NCBI RefSeq assembly: GCF_017654505.1
Contig: NC_054548.1
Coordinates: 38,089,045 to 38,153,044 of the forward strand
Reading direction: 5' to 3'
Source: Polyodon spathula
Lineage: Eukaryota > Chordata > Actinopteri > Acipenseriformes > Polyodontidae
Length of the DNA: 64,000 nt
In this document: in pieces, positions 1 through 12,125 of the stretch
Numbering within the stretch: the stretch's first letter is position 1
How the letters are laid out: each line of letters starts with the position of its first letter
The notes under the pieces: model-generated
What the model saw: only the letters and a program-made list of their open reading frames with translations
Databases searched by the model: none
Told to the model about the DNA's origin: nothing
Position numbers and translations under genes: made by a program

Positions 1-300
1 TGAAGTGGAACAGCAAGAATGGATAGTTTACCCAGTGGAGATGGGATGTCAAGGATTTGTGGCACACTCTACAACCTGGTTTCAGATGTCGGGTTCAGTG
101 GCCAAGAGTTGTGTCGCACAGTGAAGAACTTATCTGAAGCAGCAGAAAGAAGCAGCAACTGGTTGTGGTTGAGATGGAAAGATTCTGTCTGGGGAACTCA
201 AGCACAATAGGAAGAAAGCAACACTGATGTAAGGGTAAGTAAGCTGGGCTGAGTTGAGCGGGGGATGGAGGAGGGTGATGCTGGGATGCCAGAATCACTG
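1..300 (+). mobile_element. LINE 3' end, C-terminal ORF remnant
   Basis: The first 210 bases encode, with one frame change near base 85, a segment seen downstream of the reverse transcriptase in many fish non-LTR retrotransposons. One frame gives PVEMGCQGFVAHST; the other gives SEAAERSSNWLWLRWKDSVWG and a stop at 208-210. The G-rich tail after it (GCGGGGGATGGAGGAGGGTG near 258) resembles the 3' untranslated part of the same elements. In an intact LINE this lies at the C-terminus of the ORF2 polyprotein, which copies element RNA into DNA. Here only the tail is present, since the window starts inside it, and it is frameshifted. Family assignment is from memory of the motif; the exact clade cannot be set. 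Confidence 0.55.
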
Positions 301-419
301 TAGAATTACTGTAAAGCTATGTCTTAGTTGGTGCTTATCTTGGCGAGAGCCGAATTCAAATCAGCATGAAGTTTTAACATCTACTCTCATGTAATGGAAA
401 TTATTACAATTGTGCTGGG

Positions 420-664
420 ATTCGAGTCCCAATTAATTATTCACTTGAATCCCAGAACGTGAACTAATTTGTGCACTCCCGTGCTCAAATATCAATACAC
501 TTTTAATTTCTACATGAAGTGATTTGTGCCACTCTCATGTCTAAATACAATTATACATTTTTAAAACACTTGTGCTCAGAACCCTCATTGTATACTCTGA
601 ACCACTATATCCACATATAACTGACAACACGAAACACAAAAATAGCACAGGGGTGGGGCAACTT
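420..664 (-). mobile_element. Diverged LTR fragment related to the solo LTRs
   Basis: The stretch from about 530 to 664 parallels the inner and terminal part of the solo LTRs at 29,842 and 37,768: CTAAATACAA, a run like ATACATTTTAAACACTTGTG, then CACAGGGG(T/C)GGGGCAA. Spacing is conserved and point differences are many, so this is an older or different subfamily. The boundary towards 420 is uncertain and no target-site duplication was identified. Confidence 0.45.
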
Positions 665-2074
665 ACCATAATAACACATCATGAATTAGCTACAAAGCCA
701 AGCGTTTATAAAAGTAAACTTTGAAAATAAAAACCACGCTACACATACACAAATTAGAAGCACACATTTTTTTGTTATTCCAATTATGACATGTTGACTT
801 TTAAAGAAAGCAAGTTATTACTTAAAATCCACCAGTGTCTGTATTTTTTACACAGCCGTTGTTTTGCACACTTGTAGACACACCATGATTCAAGGGGCTG
901 GAGCTAAGGCTCCTCTCTCTGCTAATAATCTCTGCCAATCTCCCTATTTAAAATGCTCTACAACTGCTGTGCCACATCTGCAATGGTCTCCCTCTAAGGG
1001 AAAGTGAAACTCACCTCCCAACCTTAGAGGCCCAGCCACTGGCCTCGTCCTCCACCAGGAATGTTCTCACCAAGCCAGAAGGGACCCTCGGCCAAATCTA
1101 TTATACCTCTCTTTTGTTTTTTCCCCATTCTCTCACCTCTAGGTTCCCCTTTGAGGAAGTAACGGTTACTTCCCAGCCTTGGAGACTGATAGGTCTCGAC
1201 ACCGCGACGGGGGCTCTCTGCGAGCCAAGGGGAAAACCCTGTACACACAGTTATTCTCAATTCCTGAGGTTCGTGCTCCACACAGACCTTGCTCCTGTCC
1301 TGTGAATGCAAAAAATGAACAACAGACATATAAATAAATATCACAGGGCTAAGTTGCTCTTTAATATGCAATTTTGGTTTGTACTGAAATTGTAAAAGGA
1401 ATTGCCTGTACAGTACATGTGTACCTTTAAAAACACCCAATAATGGTACATTTTGAAATCATAAAATACATTTTGTAAATCCACTGACAAACATTTCGAC
1501 AAAGTCAAGGTTGCATACTGTGGAACTAAATACCACCATCATTTAAATAAATAAAAGGGGACTTTTTGGAAACCAACATCTGTAATAGTGTATGTGAGTG
1601 AAGTAAAATGACCGGTTTGGTCCTAATCTAATATTTAAACTGTGGCTACCATGTGACATACCAGTCGGCAGGGATTTCTAACTGAGGGAGTCATAAGTTT
1701 CTCTTATTGTTAACCTCCCTCTCCAGGGCTTTCCAGCCTGTGCCAGATGCTGTTGTCTCTTTATAGCTTGCACTGTAATCACCATCCTATTCCTGGTTGT
1801 GTCTTGCATTTTTGTATGAGTTTTTAATCCTCTGTTTAATAAAACCTTGTTGAGGTCACTCAAGTGTAGCCTCTTGTGTTTATCGTTTTGATCTTTTTTA
1901 CCCAGCTCACAGTAGGAAAACTTGTGCCTGTTTTATGACATTTTAAAAGCTGCACTTCACTGTAAAATGTAGCTGACATCTGATTAGTCTGTTCCTAAAG
2001 TATATGTCTGTCTGGTGTTTTTTCTTACTTTGGTAAATGTTGATGCAATTACGGATTGCAGTGATGGATTTATG

Positions 2075-2076
<2 letters not shown>
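665..2076. other. No recognisable gene
   Basis: AT-rich sequence with only short chance ORFs on both strands. The one local structure is a 19-bp near-palindrome, GGAAGTAACGGTTACTTCC, at 1155-1173. I do not recognise a repeat family here. Confidence 0.5.
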
Positions 2077-2077
<1 letters not shown>

Positions 2078-2128
<51 letters not shown>

Positions 2129-2141
2129 CACACACACACAC
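2078..2141. repeat. (TA)n(CA)n microsatellite
   Basis: About 40 bp of alternating TA followed by GA and about 22 bp of alternating CA. The short ORFs that cross it are artefacts of the dinucleotide run. Confidence 0.95.
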
Positions 2142-2950
2142 GACCAGTTGAAAACAGCAAAGATCATGAGCAGTACACATCGCTCTCCATAAGCACAATC
2201 GCATCTGCATTTTTTCATCTGTGGTTCACTCTGAGCTGATAAACAAAGATTAAATAAGTATACAAAGTGGTTTAGAGAATATATAATACAGTTAAAAAAA
2301 ACAATTCAAGATGATTATTTTCTGTCACTTTTATTTTTATTTCTGCATTTCTGAGTCGTCCTGTGTCCCTGCATTTTTTAACTGCTGGCGAGGCAGCGGG
2401 ATCCCACTGATCACCAGAGGCAGGAACTAAATGAGGATCAACAAGAAATAGAGTTGTGAAACCTGCAAAACCTGTGGCAGATCGGCAACACTGCATGGTG
2501 AGTGTAATTACCAAAACTGTAATGTGTTTGATTACCAATAATATACGCTTCAGTATCTATACTCTGTAATTAGTTTATATTAGTTTAGCGATTGTCTGTT
2601 ATGGCCTATAATACACATTTTTGTCATTTTGTCTGTGATCACAGGCCACAGACTGTCACAGAACAGCAGACTCCTGACAGTGACACTGTGAAGTCTTTTC
2701 AAAGACAATAAATTACAAACATTACAATAATGTACAGTAAAAATAGGATGATAAGATGGCATTATATAAAGCAAATAAGACAACTTCAGAGATGAATATG
2801 GGAAAATGAACGGTCTTTACTCACCATTACGTCAGTGGTACAAATTTTCTGATGCAGTAAAGTTCGGATAGTTGTTTATAATCCAGAAATACAGGTTTAT
2901 TTTCCAATATGGTAATGCTATAACAACTATTTACATGTTTTCTATCGTGA
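2142..2950. other. No recognisable gene
   Basis: Unique-looking AT-rich sequence. No motif-bearing ORF and no repeat that I can name. Confidence 0.45.
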
Positions 2951-2958
2951 TGAGGCAC

Positions 2959-3760
2959 TGTGGCAAAGTGGTTTGCAGTGCGCAGGTGTAGAGGTGATGC
3001 GGTGCTCAAGACAATGACAAACAACAAAGTACTGGTGAAATGGTGGTTTATTTGTAATTCCAACATCACTTGACAACAGTAAAATAATGGAGAACTGGCA
3101 ATACACAACAATGTGTATTGCACAGTTGAATAAACACAGGGTTCAGTCCCGAAATAATAGACATGGTATTTAAACTCACACAAACACAAACACGATCACC
3201 AGTCCAGAGTGAGTGATGAAATACAAGTTAGTCAGTGAGTACGAGTTCAGTGAAGTCCGGGTTGAGTGCTGGCCTTAAGCGACAGCTCTCGGATGTGTTA
3301 GCCATCTATAAAAGACAAACAGTGCAATTAACAGCAAATAAAACAATCACGAAACACTCACAGTACATACACGGTCCTTCAACGGTTCATCCGTAACCAT
3401 AACAAAGTAACAGTTCACATTGTCACACCCCTTTTATACCATCAGCCACGCCCCCTTGGCTTGGAGTGTTTTCCTCCAATGCGTGATTGCCACATTGCTT
3501 CCCGTCTGTGGCGATGATTTGGTATACTGTGACTCCGCCCCCTTTCTAGATGGCCGACTTCCACCGCTCAGAGTGGAGCCGAAGGAACACTCGGCTAAAT
3601 CTACTTTTCCCATTACTCATTTTGACGGTCTTTCCCTGCATGGTGTATCATGTGATACAAATAAGGCTGCGACACCAGATACCACCGAGTTATTCGTGTG
3701 TTGCTGTCCTTCATTGTGCTTAACCACCTAAGTGGGCGTGGTCTGTGACGAGATCGAATG
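2959..3760 (-). mobile_element. LTR-like element, family B, copy 1
   Basis: The left edge reads TGTGGCAAAGTGG, which is the reverse complement of the ...CCACTTTGCCACA end of copy 2 (ending at 5533). Inside, GAGTGCTGGCC..GCGACAGCTC (3265-3285) mirrors the GAGCTGTCGC..GGCCAGCAC block found at about 5195 and 33,170. Near 3535-3560 a sequence matches GTCGGCC.GCTAGAAAGGGGG of copy 3. The TG..CA-type end, length and lack of coding capacity suggest a long terminal repeat. I could not fix the far edge or a 5-bp duplication, so whether it is a solo LTR is open. Confidence 0.5.
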
Positions 3761-5009
3761 AATGTCCCAGTAGGTGATATTGTAAAGAGTGAGTAGCAAG
3801 ATTGAGAATGTATTATTGAGCAACAACATTTCTACTGCTCAGCTTGTCAAAAAAGGGGCTTTATATATGTAACTTTGCTATTTCATTGGACCAGCTTAAC
3901 AGACAACCACAACCATGAAATGCAAGAATGTTCTCCTGCTGTAGATGCCAGACAAAACTTCGGAGTAGTTACGCTCCTGAGGGAGCATCTTTTAACTGAG
4001 GTATAAGATGGGGTGTTCTATTCAGAACCGTGATACCTGGGGGAGAGATAATAGCATATTCAACAAGGTTCGTTCTACTGGGCAAGTCTGAAAAAACATC
4101 CTTGAAATCCTTGATTAACTTATGTAGTTCTCTTTGTTGATCTGGCTATTACAGGCTGTCCTGTGCCCATGGCAGGGTTTACCCAAACAGTAATTGCTCC
4201 TTGAAAAGGAAGTGAAGATATACTAGCGCCCAGTAACCTTGCTCTCTAGGTCACACTGCGTACTGGCTCCCTTTGATGGACGTTTGATACCAGCTGAGCT
4301 GTCTCCCACTGGACCCCAGCTTCGTCTCATTGATGCTTGCTCCCGTTTTTCGATCCATCTGTCTTTTTTAGTTTTTCTAGGACAGAAAATAGGGGAAAAC
4401 ATTTCAGTTTGTAAGGGATAAATATCACCAATCATTTCCCTTTTCCCTTTTTCTGCCACGTTTACATTAAAGTCTCTATATAATTTTAAAAGTGAGTGCC
4501 AATATCATGACTGCAAGTTTCTGTCAAAAATAGTAATGTAACTGAAATAATGTAACTTTCTCGTTAGGTAAGCAAGGAAATTAAGAAACAGACAACCCAC
4601 AGTCCACAAAAAGATTTCCTCTTTGTGGACGTTCAATAGCAGTTGTTTTATCCCCGCCTGTTTCGTTTTAGGTGACACAAATTTTTCAGCAGCATGATAT
4701 TTGCTGGATGAATCAGCTTTTATGATAACATGATCTTAAAAACTGCATCATAACTTCTTTGTAATCCCTTTGATACTTGACCCCTTTTCAATCCACTCTT
4801 TTCCACATGATCACTGCAGCTAGTTTTATCCATTTATATTACTGTATGCTGTACTCAATACGCACTTTAGCAACAGCCTTGACTTGACAAGACGAGTTGA
4901 ATTTTTCAAATCTTATTTTCATTAAAAAAAAAAAAAAAACCTTGCCTTATATGCCAATGTGTTTATATATACACACACCAAGTGGTCATGCGTGTCAGCA
5001 TATACAGGG
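3761..5009. other. No recognisable gene
   Basis: AT-rich sequence with a 17-bp A run at about 4924. Nothing assignable was seen on either strand. Confidence 0.45.
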
Positions 5010-5533
5010 GACAGAGAATCGTAATCTGTTCCTTCGCTTGTTTTGTGAACTTGGACCTGAAGGACCGTGAGAGACGCAGTAACCACTGCTGAAATAAACC
5101 TGTGTTTTAAAAATATTCAGAAGTGTTTTGTTTGTTTGTGTCTGTTAGTAACCGTCTGTGTTTGTAAATCACTAGATGACTAACACGTTCCAGAGCTGTC
5201 GCTAGAGGCCAGCACAAACCCGGAACAGCACTGCACCTGTATCACTTTAAACTGTATTGTACCACAATCACTAATTCACACACTAAATGGACTTGTGTAT
5301 GTGTTTTGTGTTTAGCGTGGGGATACAATAACGGGACTATTATTTTGGAACCAGCCCAGGGATTATAAATGTAAGTAATACACACCGCTGTATTACTTAA
5401 CAGCATTATTACTTACTGTTTGTTTCACCTTCCGGCACTGGACATAAAAATGAATAAAACAAACCTTTTCACCTGGATTACAATTATCTGTCTGTTCTTT
5501 AATCACCTGCACACTATCAACCACTTTGCCACA
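5010..5533 (+). mobile_element. LTR-like element, family B, copy 2
   Basis: It shares the block GAGCTGTCGC..GGCCAGCAC..GGAACAGCAC (5190-5230) with copy 3 at 33,161-33,205 and, inverted, with copy 1. Both plus-strand copies end alike: a GGATTACAATTATCT stretch, then CAC(T)TT(G/T)CCACA (5531-5533 here). AATAAA signals occur at 5092 and 5450. The upstream edge is uncertain and may be truncated. No coding region is present, as expected of an LTR. Confidence 0.5.
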
Positions 5534-5545
5534 GTCGCCCTCCAG

Positions 5546-6105
5546 ATAACACCGTGTAACAATTTTTTTTTTTTTCTGGGTAGTAAGTGTTATTTCCTAA
5601 TTGCTTATGCCTCAAAAGTATAGAAAATGGCTATTATTCCCCACAAACTTTGCTTTTGTGACCAGGACAGTGATATTTCAAAATATCACTATTTCCAAAG
5701 GGAAAACGGGCAAACGTGTGTCTTTTCGTTCACATAAAGTCAGAAAAAAACAACATATGAATCCAAATTAACACGTATTTATACTAAAGTAATACAAAAA
5801 TGACTACATAAGATTTAGAAGTGAGTAGTTTTTCGAGATTTGTATCTACAGTATAATTGTAAATCTCAAAAAACTACTCACTTCTAAATCTTTTGTAGTC
5901 ATTTTTGTTTTTTTCTGACTTTATGTGAATGAAAAGACACATATTTGCCCGTTTTCCCATTGGAAATAGTGATATTTTGAACTATCACTGTACTAGTCAC
6001 AAAAGCAAAGTTTTGGGGAATAATAGCCATTTTCTATACTTTTGAGGCATAAGCAATTAGGAAATAACACTTACTACCCAGGAACAAAAATTGTGTTACA
6101 TAGTG
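5546..6105. mobile_element. Foldback (long palindrome) element
   Basis: The two halves are reverse complements around a short loop near 5845-5855. The left arm reads outward from ...CTCACTTCTAAATC inverted through GGGAAAACGGGCAAA, AATAGCCATTTTC and GCATAAGCAATTAGG inverted, and the right arm repeats these in order. Arms are about 300 and 255 bp; the right arm lacks about 46 bp present in the left arm (5760-5810). Tips are GTGTAACAA-type on both sides. There is no coding capacity, so movement would need a transposase from elsewhere. A half copy lies at 40,443-40,745. No clear target duplication was found. Confidence 0.8.
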
Positions 6106-9100
6106 TAATCACTGTCAAGAAAGTGCGGGCCACAAATTACAGAATTATTTTGGTGAACAGATTTTGCGGTGAAGTCCTCTCTTTTGGCTTGTACAAATCA
6201 CACCCAGGAGTGAAATACAGCACTCTTTTTCCCTGGAAAGGCATGCACCCGATGCCCTGACAGGCTAGAGTTCGTGCAACCCCTCCACACGCATGTATTT
6301 ACCATATTATTTATTTATTTTTTATCTCACAAATCGAGTTTCCCTTTTGAAACGTCACACGTGACGTGGTACAAAAAGGTCGTGTTTTGGTAGGCGTGGT
6401 CTTTAGTGGCCTATCAAATATTTTTTTAAAAATAATAATGCTAATATTCTTAATAAACACTGCTGCATCCATTTCAGTGATAAAAAAAAAAAATACCCTG
6501 CAACATACACTTTAATGTATTGTGTGATCCAGGTACTGGAAAAATCCATGAGTCACCAAGTTTCTTGTTTCATCCTATTGTGTAGCTTGAGGCCACAGTA
6601 AGTATATAGATTGCTGTTACATTGGACGTGCTATTGGTATGCAATTTTCCACATGTATGCTGGCTCTGGAGGGGTGTGCTGTAGGAGATTATTTTGTTTT
6701 TGTTCTCGTTTGATTCTGTTTTTCAGAATACTAATGTCTGCATCTAACCATTTTCTTGCATTCTTCGACTATTATTGGGAACTGTGATGTCATTTATGTA
6801 CTGTTCTACATTTCTGTATGTATAAACAGTGGATTTAATTGATTAATTTTTTTTTAATGAGTTTTATCATTGTTTGATTTTTGCTTGTATGTTGTTACTG
6901 TTGCTTTACAATGGGTGAAAATGGTAGGCAATGCTATGCCTTCATCAGTATGGTAACTATTGTGTGCCTGTCTGCCATTCATTTTTGGTTGCTGATTTTG
7001 GTGATGCTTCTCTATGTCTTTGAAGAAGTTTGATATCTTTTGTTGTTATATATCACTTTTGAGAAATACACCTTACTTGCTCAACATTTTATTTAATTTC
7101 TTAAGAATTATCCTTTTAACAGGACTTCAAATCTTCTGGATATTATCTGACTCTAAATCCCTTATTCCTCCTGTCTCTATTCAAAACAAATAGTGATCTT
7201 ATGTCATGATTTTAACCACTATATTTGTATGCATGCAGACTTCTTTTGTCTAGTCGCTGCTGTCTTTGTTTAATGCAGACAGTTGGTTTGGCTGCATCTA
7301 CTTATATTCTGCATCCTGTGGTAATGACATGTTTTCCTATGCGAGAGCTGGCAAAGCCTTAAGTGATGCCTGCCATTAGCTGGCTTTCTGTTTGCTGCAT
7401 GAATGGGTAGGTCAGGCCATGGAAGACATCAGTAAAAGGTTTGGCAGACTATCAATACAACCAGACTTTCTTGCAAGCATGCACATAATATATAAATAAT
7501 AATTATGGATGTGTTGGTTGAAATACAAATTACATCATAATTCAAATTCATCACTTAATTCCCAATGTCCCATGCTATTTATCATTTACATTTATAAATG
7601 TATTTTATCCCTAATACTAATGTCACCATCAATTAGCTGTCGCTAATATCGTATCCCATGCTCTCCAAAGCTTTTGGGGGAAAACATCGATTTAAATAAT
7701 TGAGCAAGGAGCGACTCACTTCTCTTTTCTTCATATTTCTCCTGCAACTTGTGTTAAGATTTACTGAAACATTTTCAGTCCAGTAAGCATTGTTGAAATG
7801 TTACAGGACTGCCTTATGACTAAGGCCTTGTATAAATCACGACTTCACGGGCTGTGTGGAATTCATGAAATTTGCCCAATACCATGATTTTTACAATATT
7901 CTTAAGAAATAAAAATAAATCATATATTTTTCTTAAACACACGCACAGCAATTTTAATTTAAATTCCAAAAATGGTTAAAATGACCGCCTTGGTTGTTCT
8001 AGAGTTAAAGTATCTTAAACTAGGTTAAACAGGTGATGAAATACTTTTTTTTTATGTACAATGACAAATAATATTACAGTCCTATAACTTTGTGTGCGTT
8101 CACCTGTGTTTTGCTGTACTACTACTAGGTTATTTTTCTAAACTTGCTGTGTGAGTTTACCACGTCTCTGTAAATGGGGTAGTATGTAGGCTAACTACTG
8201 TGATTACATGGTGGTAATAATAGATTTGAAACAACCGGTCGGTGCAGTCTAACAGATATCCTACAGAGGCCATCTCACACACAAGCCGGGCACTAGATTT
8301 TAAAACCTTTGCAACCACAGTAGGACTTGAATGTTTCATGCTTAGTCCCGGCCAAGATGGAGGTTAAAATCTTGAAAGGAAAATAGCAAAAGGCACGTCA
8401 CCGAAATAATGATCTACATGTCTGGTGTTTTTCATTTTAATTAACCAGGTAGTTTTAATTAACCAGGTAGTTTTCTACATGTCTGGTGTTTTTCGTTTTA
8501 ATTAACCAGGTAGTCATTAAAACAAAAACTACCAAACAGAACTACACCCCATTTTGATTAATAGTAACCCCCTTTTTGAGCTGTGTAGAAAAAAAAAGCG
8601 GGTCTATCATGGGAAGCTCATTTTAACCTCAACTAGAGTGGCGCTACTGCAACACTATATTAACACTCAAGTGGTGCTGCATCAAGGATTCCATACTCCT
8701 ACTCAAATAGACACTCTTTTCCAAATAATCGCCCAGGTAAAGAAAAGATTGAAAAAATAAGCACCTACTAGCTATTTTGAGAAAAAATGGTATACCACAG
8801 TAGCCATCCTGGTATAAATACACTTTGGTGTACGATCATTTAGAATAATGAAACATCAATAACAGTCTCTTACTACAATGATCAGATTTTTTTAAAAATC
8901 TGCTGAAATTATCCCATTAGGTCCTAAACAATTTCTGGTAAGAAAGGTCACGGAAGATTACCCAAAGGCAACACTGTTATCTGTAGTAGACCTTGCAGTA
9001 TCTGCTTGTAAAGCAAATCTACACTATCCCATAACAGCTGTTAATTCTCATGATGAACTGTAAAAGCCATTGGTACTGTTAAGGAAATACATCACCTGTG

Positions 9101-9640
9101 TTAGCAAAACTCTTGACTACGGAAGATTGTAAATTGCTTTGGATTAAGGAAAAATACGATTTTTTGGCATGAACTGGAAAATGCAATCAGAGCAGTACAG
9201 GTTTAGTGGTCAGTGATGTCAGTGTCCAGTGATACCTGGCAGATGTGTAACCCTTTTGGAGTATTTTCATGTATCTGTTTCTATCAAGATGCACTTAAAC
9301 CCCTGCTAAAATACCTTTGGGGCATGCCATTCCATATTGGCTTAAAATAATTAGTGCAAAAATTACATTTCTGGAAGTCAATGACCCTAAATGCTCATTA
9401 CATGTGTGCAAGAACTATAATAGCTAAATAGAGTTATTCAACCTTTAATTGTCATCTGGCTTTCATATCCTGTATCATACTACTTGTCCATGTCTTCCAA
9501 AGAAAATTATTTTCCACATATCAATGAGCAGCCCCTAAAATTACAATCATAGCACAAACATTAACCAGCTGAATGGAGCTTCCTTTCAAGTAGGGAATAT
9601 TAACCATTACAAATGAGTGTTTCCCTTTGACACAACCGAA
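6106..9640. other. Long stretch without recognisable genes
   Basis: About 3.5 kb of AT-rich sequence with short chance ORFs only. The sole repeat I see is a local duplication: CTACATGTCTGGTGTTTTTC plus AATTAACCAGGTAGT at 8414-8470 and again at 8474-8513. No splice-flanked exon candidate with a recognisable domain was found. Confidence 0.5.
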
Positions 9641-9841
9641 TTAAAAACTCTATACCAAAGACTCTCGCTAGAGCAGGTTAGTGATGCTGTGGCTCTGCCT
9701 CGCAACCATAAAATAGCAGCGCGCCCTCCCAGTAATGCCATTTTCTTTTTGCAGTCGTGCTGATTACTCCTTAGACTGATAAGTGTATCTTTCTTCTCTG
9801 TATACCTATTATTGGCGCTTTTAATTTGCTTTAGTGCTATC

Positions 9842-9900
<59 letters not shown>
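9842..9900. repeat. (ATT)n microsatellite
   Basis: Nearly uninterrupted TTA/ATT triplets over about 59 bp. Confidence 0.95.
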
Positions 9901-9901
<1 letters not shown>

Positions 9902-10096
9902 AGAATAGCTGAAGTATAAAATTATTTCTATATTTCTATTGTTTTTATTCTGTGCTAGGTTAGTCCCACTGCGGCCTTTTGTGCCGTGGGAAGCCTGCGG
10001 CTCGATTAGCCATTCCTTCCCGGGATCATAGTATGTTAGAATAACTCGCTCCTTCAGAGTACATAGTAACTGTTTTTTTTAAATGTATTATGTATT

Positions 10097-10506
10097 TGTG
10101 GCAGGAAATGGCGTTGAGATGACGTCAGGCCAGAAGGAGGAAGCACACAGGTAGGTACGGTGCAATGGCGCCTGCGCCGTTTTTATTTTAAATACACAAA
10201 AATAAATAAAATAGTTAAACAAAAATAAACACTTGCTCACAGAGCACAAATAAAATATTTAAACAGAAACAAAATCACGAACACAAAAACACAGGTCAGG
10301 CTGGGCAATCGCCTTCACTGATCCTATACTTAGTTTCGTTTTGATTTGATTTGATTTGATTTTCTCCTCTCCTCGCTCGCTCTCGCTCTTAATCACAATT
10401 CATAAATCATAAAACAAATACAAAATAACACAGGGGTGGAGGGGGAAACCCCGTTCCAGAAATAAACAAATACATTTAAGCAGGGCTTTCCTACCGCCCT
10501 GCTACA
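10097..10506 (-). mobile_element. Solo LTR with 5-bp target duplication (family C)
   Basis: The segment begins TGTGGCAGG and ends CCTGCTACA, so both strands have the TG...CA ends of an LTR, with a short inverted repeat (TGT(G/A)GCAGG). It is flanked by GTATT at 10,092-10,096 and again at 10,507-10,511, the 5-bp duplication typical of LTR retrotransposon or retroviral integration. A single LTR between duplications means the internal region was lost by LTR-LTR recombination. A full TGACGTCA site lies at 10,119-10,126. There are no ORFs. The minus orientation is inferred by analogy with the other LTR families here. Confidence 0.8.
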
Positions 10507-10536
10507 GTATTATATACAGTTCCCCCTCACCTCCAA

Positions 10537-10554
10537 CCCCCCCCCCCCCCCCCC
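10537..10554. repeat. Poly-C tract
   Basis: Eighteen consecutive C residues beside the solo LTR; unusual in an AT-rich region and prone to length error in assembly. Confidence 0.9.
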
Positions 10555-10718
10555 TAAAGTGGAGGAGGAAGAAAGCCTGCAAATACAAATACGGTTTGAA
10601 AACATTGTAATCCCATTATGGTAATGGTCGTTTTTCTGACAAGATGACTACTAGTACTTCTGTGGAACCTGAGTGTTTCTTGAACAGTTTCAGACCCTAT
10701 TGGTTGTATCTATTTTTT

Positions 10719-10730
<12 letters not shown>

Positions 10731-10785
<55 letters not shown>

Positions 10786-12068
10786 TATTATTATTTATTA
10801 TGCTTCCAAGCCAAAGGCTGGGAACCCTATTGTTATAGTTAAGATTTTTTTTTAATTTGTATTATTATTACAGTTTTTTTTCTTCCCAAAACTTTAAACT
10901 GCTGCTGCTTCAAAGCTGTGTGAGTGATCATGTTCTGACTTCGCAGTTAACAAGCTGGATACATTGGCTGTCAGATGCTCAAAAAATTTTACTGCTGCGT
11001 CATTGCAATTGGCGCCGTGACGCATTTTTCAATAAAACCTTTAGAAATCTTCTTCTTGGGAACCGGTGAAGCGATTGATCTGAAACTTGGCATATATCAT
11101 CAGCATTCAAACCCACATCAAGTTTGTGAAGCAAAAGTTGCTGTGATAAATTTTAATGTCAAAATGGCTGCCACAAATCTAACAAAACTTGCCCCTAACA
11201 ACAAACTGCTGCTGTTTGAAAACTGTTTGTCCAACAAACTCCGAACTTGGTAGTTATTGTCCCAGTAACAATGGGATACAAATATGTGGAAATGGTGATG
11301 TTTTATAAAACAAGATGGCCGCCACTTATACGTTTACATTTGAAATTTAAACCTGCATTAGTTGACAAACGATTTACTTGACTAACTCCAAACTTCATAA
11401 GCATCTTCCCTGATACTGTATCAATACAACTGACTTAAAAAACTGTGTTGAGAGGAAATGAAAATGGCTGTTTGACACATTTTTTTAGAAACCTTGCGAA
11501 ATCTTCTTCTTGGGAACCAGTGAAGCGATTCATCTGAAAATTGGCATATATCATCTGTATCCAAACCTGGAAGTACAAGTTTCTGTGATAAATTTTAATG
11601 TCAAAATTTCTGCCACAAATTTTATCAAAACGCGCCCTTAACAGCAAAATGCTGCTATTTGAAAACCATTTCACCAACAAAATCCAAACATGGTAGTTAT
11701 TGTCTCAGTAACAATGGAATACAAATATGTCAAAATGGTTATGTTTTATAAAATGGCCACCAGGTGTATGTTTATGTCTGAAATTTCAAACTGCCTCAGT
11801 TGACAAACAGTTTACTTGACTAACTCGAAACTTCACAAGCATCATCCTTGACACTGTAGCAATACAACTGACTTTTAAGAAACTTGTGTTAAAAACAAGA
11901 TGGCTGCCTGACGCATTTAAAAAAAAAAAAAAAAAAACTTTCTTCCAAATCTTCTTCTGTGGAACAGTTAAAGTTGCTGATTTTAAACTTGGCACATTGA
12001 GAACTAAACACACTTAGACAGGTACTGATACTGGGGCTTGGGTGCCGTAAAACTGTCTGGCAGTTCTA

Positions 12069-12113
<45 letters not shown>

Positions 12114-12125
12114 TATTATTATTAT
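10731..12125. mobile_element. ATT-flanked element with ~450-bp internal tandem units
   Basis: The segment is bounded by (ATT)n runs (10,731-10,800 and 12,070-12,125). The inner edges carry GCCAAAGGCTGGGAACCCTATTG at 10,809 and GGGCTTGGGTGCCG..CTGGCAGTTCTAG at 12,033. Between them the phrase AATCTTCTTCT(T/G).GGAAC recurs at 11,045, 11,499 and 11,948, giving a period near 450 bp. Shared phrases follow in each unit: AAACTTGGCATATATCAT, AACAAGATGGC(C/T)GCC and TTTACTTGACTAACTC. The third unit is partial. ATT-flanked DNA transposons of the Rehavkus type look like this, but that name is recalled, not tested. No transposase is present. Confidence 0.5.
11010..12010. repeat. Tandem repeat, period about 450 bp, just over two units
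   Basis: Unit starts can be aligned at GACGCATTTTTCAATAAAAC (11,019), GACACATTTTTTTAGAAAC (11,474) and GACGCATTTAAAAAAA (11,909). Divergence between units is moderate with small indels, so the duplication is old. The pieces of ORF on either strand do not stay open across a unit. Confidence 0.7.

Noticed and set aside
9640..10090. A 5' leader or Gag part of DIRS copy 2
   Set aside because: There is a higher-GC patch and a pyrimidine-rich TTTTCTTTTTGCAGTCGTG, but no Gag motif could be read in any frame. The link across two later insertions is guesswork.
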